Source: Bacillota bacterium
GTDB lineage: Bacteria > Bacillota > Clostridia > Christensenellales > CAG-138
Assembly (NCBI GenBank): GCA_023416175.1
Contig: JAEZIE010000237.1
Span: 1 to 25,056, forward strand
Direction: 5' to 3'
DNA length: 25,056 nt
Both the position numbers and the translations under genes were made by a program. The notes under the pieces were generated by a model, which did not search any database, had not been told where the DNA came from, and worked only from the letters and a program-made list of their open reading frames with translations. Shown here one piece after another: positions 15,157 to 23,700 of the stretch (within the stretch, counting starts at the first letter, position 1; each line of letters begins with the position of its first letter).

Positions 15157-16019
15157 GGCAAAGCCTCCCTTGCCCGCTGCACGGCGGTCATGACCGTACG
15201 GGCAGTTAATTCTTCGGTAAGCGCCAGCCGGAACTCTGCGGAGGACCGCCAGCTGCTGCGTGGCCGTGCCTCGGCCCTTGCGCATTTACCTGCCTCCGCC
15301 GCCAACGCTTCACCTGGAATTTGGCCGATCAAAACCTTCTCTGCCTCGTATGCCCGGATGGGAGTGGGCGCAGCGGTGGTAAGCGAAATCCGAGCGGCCT
15401 CTATCTTTTCATCCCGGAGCGCAATGTAGCAGGATACCCCATATAGCGCGATATCCATCGCATTGCGACGTGTAAACTTTGAGTAGCAGCTCCCCGACTG
15501 CGACGCAGGCAGGGGCAGGAGAACACGCTTTAAAAGCTCATCATCCTTGAGCACGGTGCTTTTGGCGCCGGTAAAAAAATCAGAAAGCGGTACGACTCTC
15601 TCCCCTTGGGAACCGGCGATGACGCAGACTGCGCCCAGCGCCAGCAACGGCCCGGTACTATCCGCAGAAGGCACGGCGTTGCAAATGTTGCCGCCCAGCG
15701 TGCCGCGGAAGCGGATCTGCATGGAGCCCACCTGCGAGCATCCTTCAAAGAGCGCGGTATACTTTTGACGTATGAGCGGGGAGACCTCTATTTCACGGTG
15801 GGTCGTCAATGCCCCGATATCAAGACCTTCCTCTGTTTCTGTCATGCCCCTAAGCTCACAAAGCCCTTTGATATCAATAAGAGTACGGGGTTGGAGCGCG
15901 CCGCCGTGCATGGATACCAGCACATCCGTGCCGCCCGCAAGGATACGTCCTCCCTGAAGCTTGAGCGAGCAGGCTTCTTCAAGTGTCTTGGGAATTATGA
16001 GATCAAACTCCGGCAGCAT
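15153..16019 (-). CDS. molybdenum hydroxylase, FAD-binding medium subunit
   Basis: 288-residue FAD subunit of the CO-dehydrogenase/xanthine-dehydrogenase type. Flavin motifs: ILAGGTDVLVSM (26-37) and FRGTLGGNICNAVPSADSTG (104-123). The chain is of ordinary length and lacks the [4Fe-4S]-carrying insertion known in the corresponding subunit of 4-hydroxybenzoyl-CoA reductase, so it most likely oxidises or hydroxylates rather than removes an aromatic hydroxyl. The ATG at 16019 overlaps the large-subunit gene by 17 nt and has a GGGGGAG ribosome binding site; this makes the N-terminus MLPEFDLIIPKTLEEA, normal for the family. Electron acceptor is probably NAD+ or a ferredoxin, not determinable here. 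Confidence 0.92.
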   Translation of the reverse strand: MLPEFDLIIPKTLEEACSLKLQGGRILAGGTDVLVSMHGGALQPRTLIDIKGLCELRGMTETEEGLDIGALTTHREIEVSPLIRQKYTALFEGCSQVGSMQIRFRGTLGGNICNAVPSADSTGPLLALGAVCVIAGSQGERVVPLSDFFTGAKSTVLKDDELLKRVLLPLPASQSGSCYSKFTRRNAMDIALYGVSCYIALRDEKIEAARISLTTAAPTPIRAYEAEKVLIGQIPGEALAAEAGKCARAEARPRSSWRSSAEFRLALTEELTARTVMTAVQRAREALP

Positions 16020-18318
16020 CTTTGCTCCCCCCTTCCTCCAGTAAAATCTGTTCAGGCTTAATTGGCGTGGAGCGAAACCGCCTGCCACAGGCTGCACTTA
16101 CGGCGTTGGCGATGGCAGGAGCCGTAGGGGCAACGCCCGGCTCGCCAATTCCCTTAAGGCCAAAGGGGCCCTCGGGATGCGCACATTCCACCAGCGAAAT
16201 CTCGGTCTCAAAATCAGCATCCATGAATGTGGGTACTTTGTAATCCACCATATTGCCGTTTTTCAGGACACCGTCCTGATATATCATCTCTTCAAGCAGC
16301 GCGTGGCCGACACCCATGACAAGCGCGCCTTCGATCTGCTGAAGGCAGCCTAAAGGGTTCACAGCTTTGCCAACGTCATGCGCCGCACCGATCTTGATTA
16401 CTCGCACACGGCCGGTTCCCGGGTCTACCTCTACCTCCACCGCCTGCGCACCCATCATCCACATAATGGTGGGACGCTTGGAAGCGTGCGTTTCGGGATC
16501 GGGCGTATCAAAAATATCTGATGTACCATAAGTGCCTGTGGCAATGACCGGCGGCTGTTCCTTCATAATGCCGCTGGCCTTGACATCGCTAATGGCAATG
16601 CTTCTGGAAGGTTCGGTCGGGTGGCAGATGAGCCCGTCTTGGAACGCTACATCCTGGACGGAAACGCCCCACTTCGTTGCCGCCAACGCACAAAGCTGGC
16701 GTTTGATACCTTCTGCGGCGTCAAGCACGGCCTTGCCGCTGTGGAATGTCGAGCGGCTGGACGTTGTCGTCTTATCATAGGGGGTAAAAGCCGTATCCAC
16801 CGGCGCCATCTTGATTCTGCCGGGATCCATTGAGAGCGCTGCCGCCGCAATCTGGGGCAGCACCGTCATGACGCCCTGCCCCATCTCCCTGCTGCCCGAA
16901 AGCAGCGTGAGCGTCCCGTCTTCGTTCATGCGCAGAATGCAGGATGTGGTGGAAGGAGTACCCGAAAGCTTGATGAAGCAAGCAAGCCCCTTCCCCCGGA
17001 GCTTACCGTCTGGCGTCTTCCATGCAAGTGGCTTATTAGCCCAATCGATGGCTTTTGCGGCCTTCTCAAGGCACTCGGCCACGCCTACGCTTTGCATGCG
17101 TTCGCCGGTGACGGAAATGTCCCCGTCGCGTAGCACATTTTTAAGCCGAAGCTCCAAAGGGTCCATATGCAGCCGTTCCGCGATGCAGTCCATCTGCATC
17201 TCATGGGCGTTCGCGACTTCCGTGATACCGAAGCCACGATATGCAGTACCCAGGGTTTTGTTCGTTACCACGCAATAGCTGTCCACATACGTGTTTGGAA
17301 TCTTGTAGGGGCCGTTTGCGGCGTAGCCAGCGTTGTAATTCACGCGCGGGCCAAAGGTGGCGTAAGCGCCGGTATCCCAATAAATCTTGATTTGCTGCGC
17401 AACCAGCGTTCCGTCTTTCCGGGCGCCGGTCTTGATCCTGAACAGCACGGGGGCGCGTACGAGCGTGGCCGAGAACTCCTCGTGCCTTTCATACAGCAGC
17501 TTGACCGGCCGTTTGGAAGCGAGTGCCAGCGCCACAGCGATGGGCTCCGCCTTGGCCTCAGCTTTGCACCCAAACCCGCCGCCGATCTCGGTGCAGGTGA
17601 TGCGTACGTTATCCTGGCTGTAACCAAACGCGTTTGCGATCACGCCGCGTATGGCGAAGGGGGATTGTGCGGGAGAATAGATGTGAATCTTTTCCCCGTC
17701 CGCGACCGCCGTGGCACAATGGGTTTCCATCACAGTGTGCTGAAGCATGCCGCAATAGAACTCATTTTCCACCACGACGTCGGCCTCGGCGAACCCTTCT
17801 TCCACGTTTCCAGCGGAAAGTACGAACCGATCCACAATATTGGAATTGGGTACGGGATGGGTTGCCCCGTAGATGGTGTAATTCTTCCAATCCTCGTGTA
17901 GAAGCGTATCCCCCTTGAGTGCTTTTTCAATCGTATCCACCACCGGCAGAGGAGCATAGTCCACCTTGATGAGCTTAGCAGCCTCATGAGCTGTATGCGG
18001 ATCATCCGCCGCTACTGCGGCTACGGGTTCCCCCCAATAACGCACCTTGTCGATGGCGAGTATGGGCTGATCGGCTATAAACTGCCCGAAGTACTTTCTG
18101 CAATTTTCCCCCGTGATGACTGCGCGTACGCCGGGATAGGCGGCAGCCGCTTCCGTATGCACCGCCAATATGCGGGCATGTGGGTGTTCGCTGCGGCGCA
18201 CGGCGCCGTATAGCTGCCCGGGCAGCATGATATCGTCTCCATAGATAGATTTTCCGGTTACTTTATCCATGCCGTCGGCGCGCGGCAAAGAATTGCCGAT
18301 CGGATATTCTTTTGGCAT
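16003..18318 (-). CDS. molybdenum hydroxylase, Mo-cofactor-binding large subunit
   Basis: 771-residue catalytic subunit of a xanthine-dehydrogenase/aldehyde-oxidoreductase-family enzyme, which adds an oxygen from water to an aldehyde or N-heterocycle. Seen: RADGMDKVTGKSIYGDDI (13-30), SPAQSPFAIR with Q218, GGGFGCKAEAKAE (246-258), AYRGFG with R360 and the catalytic Glu E726 in KGIGEPGVAPTAPA. AYRGFG replaces the AYRCSFR loop of form-I CO dehydrogenases, so it is not a CO dehydrogenase. ATG 18318 has GGGGAGG 4 nt before it. It is followed by the FAD and iron-sulfur genes with overlaps, the usual large-medium-small set in a less usual order. No chaperone or cofactor-maturation gene lies nearby. 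The substrate cannot be named. Confidence 0.92.
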   Translation of the reverse strand: MPKEYPIGNSLPRADGMDKVTGKSIYGDDIMLPGQLYGAVRRSEHPHARILAVHTEAAAAYPGVRAVITGENCRKYFGQFIADQPILAIDKVRYWGEPVAAVAADDPHTAHEAAKLIKVDYAPLPVVDTIEKALKGDTLLHEDWKNYTIYGATHPVPNSNIVDRFVLSAGNVEEGFAEADVVVENEFYCGMLQHTVMETHCATAVADGEKIHIYSPAQSPFAIRGVIANAFGYSQDNVRITCTEIGGGFGCKAEAKAEPIAVALALASKRPVKLLYERHEEFSATLVRAPVLFRIKTGARKDGTLVAQQIKIYWDTGAYATFGPRVNYNAGYAANGPYKIPNTYVDSYCVVTNKTLGTAYRGFGITEVANAHEMQMDCIAERLHMDPLELRLKNVLRDGDISVTGERMQSVGVAECLEKAAKAIDWANKPLAWKTPDGKLRGKGLACFIKLSGTPSTTSCILRMNEDGTLTLLSGSREMGQGVMTVLPQIAAAALSMDPGRIKMAPVDTAFTPYDKTTTSSRSTFHSGKAVLDAAEGIKRQLCALAATKWGVSVQDVAFQDGLICHPTEPSRSIAISDVKASGIMKEQPPVIATGTYGTSDIFDTPDPETHASKRPTIMWMMGAQAVEVEVDPGTGRVRVIKIGAAHDVGKAVNPLGCLQQIEGALVMGVGHALLEEMIYQDGVLKNGNMVDYKVPTFMDADFETEISLVECAHPEGPFGLKGIGEPGVAPTAPAIANAVSAACGRRFRSTPIKPEQILLEEGGSKDAAGV

Positions 18319-18390
18319 AAGTCCTCCCCGTTCCCTGCGCGATAAATTGGTAGATAATGCCTACGCAAGGCCTATCTATTCTTACCCATT

Positions 18391-19359
18391 CTATCGCTTG
18401 CGCGCGATGCATTCTATAGCTTTTTTACAGATAAAGGGCGCCGAAAGTCCGAAGTGCTCCAGCAGATACTCCACGGTCCCCACTTCACCGAACTGTTCCC
18501 GGACTCCAATGCGCTCCATAGGAACAGGATAGCTTTCAACCAGTGTCTCCGCCACCGCGGAACCTAGGCCATTTAAATAGTTATGGTTTTCGGCCGTGAC
18601 AATGGCGCCGGTTTCCCGCGCGCAGGCCTGCACACACGCCACATCCAGCGGTTTAATGGTGAACATATCCACTACGCGCGCTTGAATCCCCTGTTCTAGA
18701 AGCATATCGGCGGCAAGCAGCGCCTCGTAAACCAGCATGCCGCTGGCAATGATGGAAACATCACGGCCCTCACGAAGGATATTGGCCTTGCCAATAGCAA
18801 ACTCAGTGCCATTCTCGTAAATGCGCACCGCCTTCCTGCGGGGCATGCGCAGGTAGCTGACACCGTATAACTCCGCGAGTTGCGGTATGAGCGCGCGCAT
18901 GGCGGAGCCATCGGCCGGTTCAACGATCGTTGCCCCCGGCACTAGGCGCAACAGGCCGACATCTTCAAAGGGCATATGCGTGCCGCCGTTTGACGCGGTA
19001 CTCACGCCTGCGTCCCCCCCCACCAGCTTTACATTCAGCCCCGCATATGCGCAGGACAGAAAGATCTGATCATAGATGCGCCTGGTGATAAACGCGGAGA
19101 ACGTATGAAGAAAGGGCTTAAAACCTGTCAACGAGAGGCCGGCCGCGGTACCGCAGGCGTTCGCCTCCTGAATACCCAGATTGAACGAGCGCTCGGGGAA
19201 GCGATTTATAAAAGGGTTGGTCCCCATGGATGTACTCATGTCGCAGTTGAGTACAACGATCTTGTCATCGCGCTCGGCAGCATCAAGGAGGGCATCGCAA
19301 TAAATTGCACGCAGCTCCTGAGCTTCGAGGGTATGTTCCTTGCTTTCTATCACTGCCAT
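18391..19359 (-). CDS. split transketolase, C-terminal subunit
   Basis: 322-residue protein covering the pyrimidine-binding and C-terminal domains of transketolase. Seen: the catalytic-Glu segment FNLGIQEANACGTAAGL (E65), FITRRIYDQI, GGTHMPFEDVGLLR with the conserved H128, and a Rossmann-like C-terminal domain (about 190-320). Together with the N-terminal subunit it should move a two-carbon ketol unit between sugar phosphates using thiamine diphosphate. The ATG at 19359 overlaps the stop of the N-terminal gene by 10 nt, with GAGGTGA 8 nt upstream, so translation is coupled. Two-gene transketolases are common in Firmicutes and archaea and often belong to dedicated sugar pathways. A DXP-synthase or other ThDP enzyme is less likely. 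Confidence 0.9.
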   Translation of the reverse strand: MAVIESKEHTLEAQELRAIYCDALLDAAERDDKIVVLNCDMSTSMGTNPFINRFPERSFNLGIQEANACGTAAGLSLTGFKPFLHTFSAFITRRIYDQIFLSCAYAGLNVKLVGGDAGVSTASNGGTHMPFEDVGLLRLVPGATIVEPADGSAMRALIPQLAELYGVSYLRMPRRKAVRIYENGTEFAIGKANILREGRDVSIIASGMLVYEALLAADMLLEQGIQARVVDMFTIKPLDVACVQACARETGAIVTAENHNYLNGLGSAVAETLVESYPVPMERIGVREQFGEVGTVEYLLEHFGLSAPFICKKAIECIARKR

Positions 19360-20219
19360 AGAAAATCACCTCGCGGGAAAGTACCCAAAGCATAGCGGCG
19401 CTCTATCTCAGCAACTGCAGCCTCCGCCATATTGAAATCGATATTCATATAGTGGTTGAATTCCTGCGCCTCAGCAAAACTGCACCCCAGCCCCTTGTAG
19501 GTGTCTAACACCAGAGCGGTGGGCTTTTCATTTTGGTTCCAGGCCCAGGTAAGCCCGGAGAGTATATCCTGCGCGTCGTATCCAACCACCTGCCGCGCAT
19601 TCCAGCCAAAGGCACGAAATTTTTCCGGTATATCGATGGGATCCACGATATCCACTATCCTGCCGTCGAGCTGCTTCTTATTATAATCCACGAAAAGGAT
19701 CAGGTTGGAAAGTCTCTGGTGCGCCGCAGCCTCAACTGCCTCCCAAACCTGGCCTTCCTCCATCTCGCCGTCGCCTATGATACAGTAGACAACATTTTGT
19801 TTCTTCAGCATCCGGATACCCAGTGCGATACCCATCGCGCAGGATATCCCCTGCCCGAGGGAGCCCGTCGTCATATCGATGCCGGGGGTTTTAAGCCTGT
19901 CGCAATGGCTGGGAAGACGGGTTCCGGATTGATTGATGGTACGAAGCCAGTCCTTTGGAAAATAGCCTGAAAGCGCGAGCGCAGCATACACGGCGGGCCC
20001 GGCGTGACCTTTGGAGACGACCAAATAATCTCTGTCCTCCCACTCTGGTTCCTGTGGCCTGATCCGCATCGCGCCGCCATACAGCACGCCCAACACATCC
20101 GCAATGGACATGGCACCCCCAATGTGGCCAAATCCCGCATGCGCGAGCGCCCGAATGGTTTCTATGCGTATATCTGCACTTAAGCGGCGCATCTGCTCTA
20201 TATCCGATTTACTTACCAT
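19350..20219 (-). CDS. split transketolase, N-terminal subunit
   Basis: 289-residue ThDP/Mg-binding half of transketolase. Seen: HAGFGHIGGAMSIADVL (27-43) with H32, SKGHAGPAVYAAL with H72, TGSLGQGIS (118-126) and the ThDP motif GDGEMEEGQVWEA to N180 in VDYNKKQLDG (from 149). The ATG at 20219 is chosen because GAGGT lies 7 nt upstream and MVSKSDIEQMRR is a normal family start; an in-frame GTG at 20267 has no ribosome binding site. It is the first gene of the long operon, with its promoter at 20321-20349 and an operator between. Being first in a regulated catabolic operon, it is unlikely to be the housekeeping enzyme. Confidence 0.92.
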   Translation of the reverse strand: MVSKSDIEQMRRLSADIRIETIRALAHAGFGHIGGAMSIADVLGVLYGGAMRIRPQEPEWEDRDYLVVSKGHAGPAVYAALALSGYFPKDWLRTINQSGTRLPSHCDRLKTPGIDMTTGSLGQGISCAMGIALGIRMLKKQNVVYCIIGDGEMEEGQVWEAVEAAAHQRLSNLILFVDYNKKQLDGRIVDIVDPIDIPEKFRAFGWNARQVVGYDAQDILSGLTWAWNQNEKPTALVLDTYKGLGCSFAEAQEFNHYMNIDFNMAEAAVAEIERRYALGTFPRGDFLWQ

Positions 20220-20295
20220 GCCGAATACCTCTAAAGGGTTTAATAGAGAGAAGAATATTTTTAACACTGATTTTTTAGGAAGAAACGCTTTTTAG

Positions 20296-20307
20296 ATAAT
20301 CGATTAT
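20296..20307. promoter_or_regulatory. palindromic operator, copy 2
   Basis: ATAATCGATTAT, identical to the copy at 8296-8307, 13 bp downstream of the -10 box of the transketolase-operon promoter. A protein bound here would block RNA polymerase. The flanks also agree partly (T-rich before, TATAAA/TATAAAAT-like after on the minus strand). Confidence 0.72.
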
Positions 20308-20320
20308 ATTTTATATTGCC

Positions 20321-20349
20321 AGTATATAGACTTCAGCAGAGTATGTCAA
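20321..20349 (-). promoter_or_regulatory. sigma-70-type promoter of the transketolase/Mo-hydroxylase/dikinase operon
   Basis: TTGACA (20344-20349), 17-bp spacer, TATACT (20321-20326) on the minus strand. This is nearly full consensus and shares both hexamers with the promoter at 8318-8345. The expected start of transcription near 20313 leaves a leader of about 95 nt before the ATG at 20219, with the operator inside it. Confidence 0.82.
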
Positions 20350-20449
20350 GCATTTATCTATCAAATTACGACCAAAATATTATGGGATGCCAATCATCCC
20401 CCATTTAGGTTGCTTGGTTAGGAAAGGTGATCGGGAGCAAACTGCTAAA

Positions 20450-20479
20450 TTGATTTGATATGCTTAGAAATGCTACAAT
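20450..20479 (+). promoter_or_regulatory. probable promoter of the activase gene
   Basis: TTGATT (20450-20455), 18 bp, TACAAT (20474-20479) on the plus strand, divergent from the transketolase promoter with about 100 bp between the two -35 boxes. Transcription from near 20486 would give a leader of over 200 nt that carries the hairpins at 20563-20675. A GGGATG/CATCCC inverted repeat (20384-20400) upstream might be an activator or repressor site. Confidence 0.5.
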
Positions 20480-20562
20480 CATAGAATGGAATAAATCAAA
20501 CTCATGCAAATTAGCGATCTTTATCCATAACTAAAGCCATTATCGAAACTTCCCAATAGTTT

Positions 20563-20675
20563 ATGAGGATACAAAACCTCATTATCCGAATGGACTGCCT
20601 ATCTCCTATATCCTTGAACCGGACTATATAAAACACTTTGAAATGGCAATACTAAAGTCCATTCAAAGTGTTTTT
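20563..20675 (+). promoter_or_regulatory. attenuator-like leader of the activase gene
   Basis: Three elements in order. First, a 6-bp hairpin ATGAGG/CCTCAT (20563-20568 with 20577-20582). Second, GAATGGACT (20588-20596), which is exactly complementary to AGTCCATTC (20656-20664). Third, a terminator-like hairpin with a perfect 13-bp stem (20630-20642 with 20662-20674), three more pairs after a bulged A, a 12-nt loop and a T-rich 3' side TTTTTATTTATGG. The second element would pair with the loop-proximal 3' part of the third, so the two structures exclude each other, as in an antiterminator/terminator switch. The ATG at 20643 lies inside the hairpin. No known riboswitch class or T-box signature was recognised. 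Confidence 0.5.
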
Positions 20676-20702
20676 ATTTATGGTCAAGGAGAATCAAAAA
20701 CG

Positions 20703-23700
20703 TTGGTACTACCCCAGGAAGCCCAAACGTCACTTGATGATGACGTACTCTGTCTTGGAATTGATATCGGCTCCACCACTGTAAAGCTCGCGGCGCTGGA
20801 TCATGAGGACCGGCTGATCTTCAGCTGTTATAAAAGGCACTATTCGGATCTGATGACGACGCTTCGCGGCACCCTCTGTGAATTGGAGGATGCCCTCGGC
20901 GATGCTCGTTTTGCCGTTTCTGTTACAGGATCGGGCGGGCTTTCCTTATCCGAAACCCTTAAGCTTCCGTTCGTTCAGGAGGTTATCGCAGGCAGCAAGG
21001 CGGTGCAAAGATATATCCCGGGAGCCTCTGTCATCATCGAGCTTGGCGGCGAGGATGCGAAAATCACATTCTTCGATCACGGCGCAGACCAAAGGATGAA
21101 CGGCATTTGCGCGGGAGGAACAGGAGCGTTCATCGACCAGATGGCGATCCTTTTGAATACGGACGCAAAAGGCCTTGACGCGCTCGCTGAAAATCACCAA
21201 GTACTCTATCCGGTCGCTGCGCGCTGTGGCGTTTTCGCCAAGACCGACATCCAGCCCCTGCTGAATGAAGGCGCAAGAAAAGAGGATATCGCAGCTTCGA
21301 TATTTCAGGCGGTCGTGAACCAGACCATCACAGGGCTTGCTGCGGGAAGAAAAATCAAAGGCAAGGTCGGGTTTTTGGGCGGCCCGCTGCATTTTTTGCC
21401 GCAGCTGGTCAAGCGCTTCAAGGAAACCCTGGTATTGACTGACGAGGAAACGGTCGTACCTGAGCATGCCGAGGTATATGCCGCAATCGGCGCCGCACTC
21501 CATTCAAAAACACGGAGTCAAGACGATATCCCCGATGCGCTTTCTTTAACGGAGCTTCTTGAAAGGATGCAGTCCGCGGAAAGCGGGTTTTTATCGGATA
21601 CGCCGCGTCTGGAACCCCTGTTCGCCTCTGCGGAAGAATACCGTACCTTTTTAATCAGGCACAATATCCAAAGGGTAAAAAGAAGGGAGCCAAAAGGCTT
21701 TTCCGGGAACTGCTTTTTAGGGCTCGATATCGGATCCACCACAAGCAAGGCGGCGCTGATCGATGAGCAGGGAAGTCTGCTTTACGCCTGCTATCAAAGC
21801 AACGAGGGAAAACCGCTCGAAACAGCGTCGGAAATGCTCCATAGTGTCTATTCCGTTCTCGGCCCCGGGGCTGCGATCGCTTCCTCGGCTGTCACCGGCT
21901 ACGGGGAAGATCTCATCAAAGCGGCGTTTTCCTGCGATCACGGGGTTGTAGAAACGATCGCGCATTTTAGCGGGGCGAAACACTTTTTACCGGATGTTGA
22001 GATGATCCTCGATATCGGCGGACAGGATATGAAATGCATCAAGGTGCGTGATGGCGTCATCGATAGTGTGCTGCTCAACGAGGCTTGCTCCTCTGGTTGC
22101 GGCTCTTTTATCGAGACCTTCGCAAAATCGCTGAACATAAGCGTTCAGGAATTCGCGGATTACGGCGTCAGAGCAAAGTCACCTGCAGACCTCGGCTCGC
22201 GCTGTACTGTCTTTATGAATTCCAAGGTCAGGCAGGCGCAAATGGAAGGCGTCCCTGTTGGCGATATATCCGCGGGTCTTTGCTGGTCCGTAATCAAAAA
22301 CGTGCTCTTCAAGGTGATTAAGGCAAAGGAAAATGAGTTGGGCGATCACATCATTGTGCAGGGCGGCACATTCCTGAACGACGCCGTTCTTCGAAGCTTT
22401 GAGAAACTCGTGAACAGGGAGGTCGTAAGGCCGGATATCGCAGGACTCATGGGTGCGTTCGGTGCCGCTTTATACGCGAAGAATGCGTGGAAAAAAGAAG
22501 ACCGCTCTTCCCTCATCAGCCGCGAAAAGCTCGCTACGTTTAGTTGTAAGACAAGCGTTGAGCGCTGCGGGAAATGCGAAAACCGCTGCCTGCTAACGGT
22601 CAGCCGGTTCGATAACGGCAAAACGCATCTGACTGGCAACCGGTGTGAAAAGGGCGCGGGCATCGAAGAACCTCAGATGCTACCTAACCTATACGATTAC
22701 AAGCTCAAAAGGCTGTTCGGATACGTTCCTCTTGATAAGGAAAAAGCCAAAAGAGGGATAATGGGAATTCCGCGGGTGCTGAACATGTATGAAAACTATC
22801 CGTTCTGGTTCACCTTTTTTACAAGGCTGAGCTTTCGGGTTGAGCTTTCTCCCGTATCTTCCCGTAAACTCTATGAACTCGGAATGGATGCAGTTTCCTC
22901 GGATACGGCTTGCTATCCCGCAAAGCTTGCCCACGGGCATGTGGAAGCGCTCATCCGCCGAGGCGTCAAGCATATCTTCTACCCATGCCTGCCCAAAGAA
23001 ATGCCCGAGGTCAAGGATGCAGACAATCATTATAATTGCCCGATCGTCGCGGGTTATCCTGAAGTCATCAGGGGCAATATGGACAGCTTAGCAGATCATC
23101 ATGTGAAGCTTTATCATCCCTTTCTTCCCTACCACGATAACAAAAGGCTGATCCAAAGGCTATACGAGGAATTCGGCGAATTTTCCATATCAAAGCAAGA
23201 GATCAAGCGTGCGGTTGAGGCAGCTCGTAGGGAAGATCGATTGTTTAAGGAGGATATAAAAAGGTATGGAGAGCAGGCACTGTCTCGGCTGAAGGAGCAG
23301 GGACGTTCCGGTATCATTCTATCCGGCCGCCCGTATCACCTTGACCCTGAGGTGAACCACGGTATCCCGTGCCTCATTAATTCTTTGGGGCTTGCGGTTT
23401 TCACCGAAGATTCGGTGGCGCATTTAGGACATGTGCAAAGGCCCCTTCGTGTGCTTGATCAATGGATGTATCACTCACGGCTGTACGAGGCGGCGGAGCT
23501 TGTATCCAAAACCGAGAATCTGGAACTTTTGCAGCTGAATTCATTCGGCTGCGGGCCAGATTCAGTCGCCGCAGAGCAAGCGCAGGAAATCTTGAAAAAA
23601 ACCGGCAAGCTCTATACGCTTATCAAGATCGACGAGGTCAATAATCTCGGGGCTGTCAGGATCAGGATCAGGTCGCTAAAGGCGGCAATGGAGGCAAGAC

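Noticed and set aside
14671..18318. Reading the hydroxylase as 4-hydroxybenzoyl-CoA reductase
   Set aside because: The FAD subunit is of ordinary length with no cysteine-rich insertion for the extra [4Fe-4S] cluster.
16003..18318. Reading the large subunit as CO dehydrogenase CoxL
   Set aside because: The active-site loop reads AYRGFG and not the AYRCSFR of form-I CO dehydrogenase.
20643..20702. ATG at 20643 as the start of the activase
   Set aside because: No ribosome binding site, and it lies inside a 13-bp terminator-like hairpin. Kept as an alternative because the spacing at the TTG is also not ideal.
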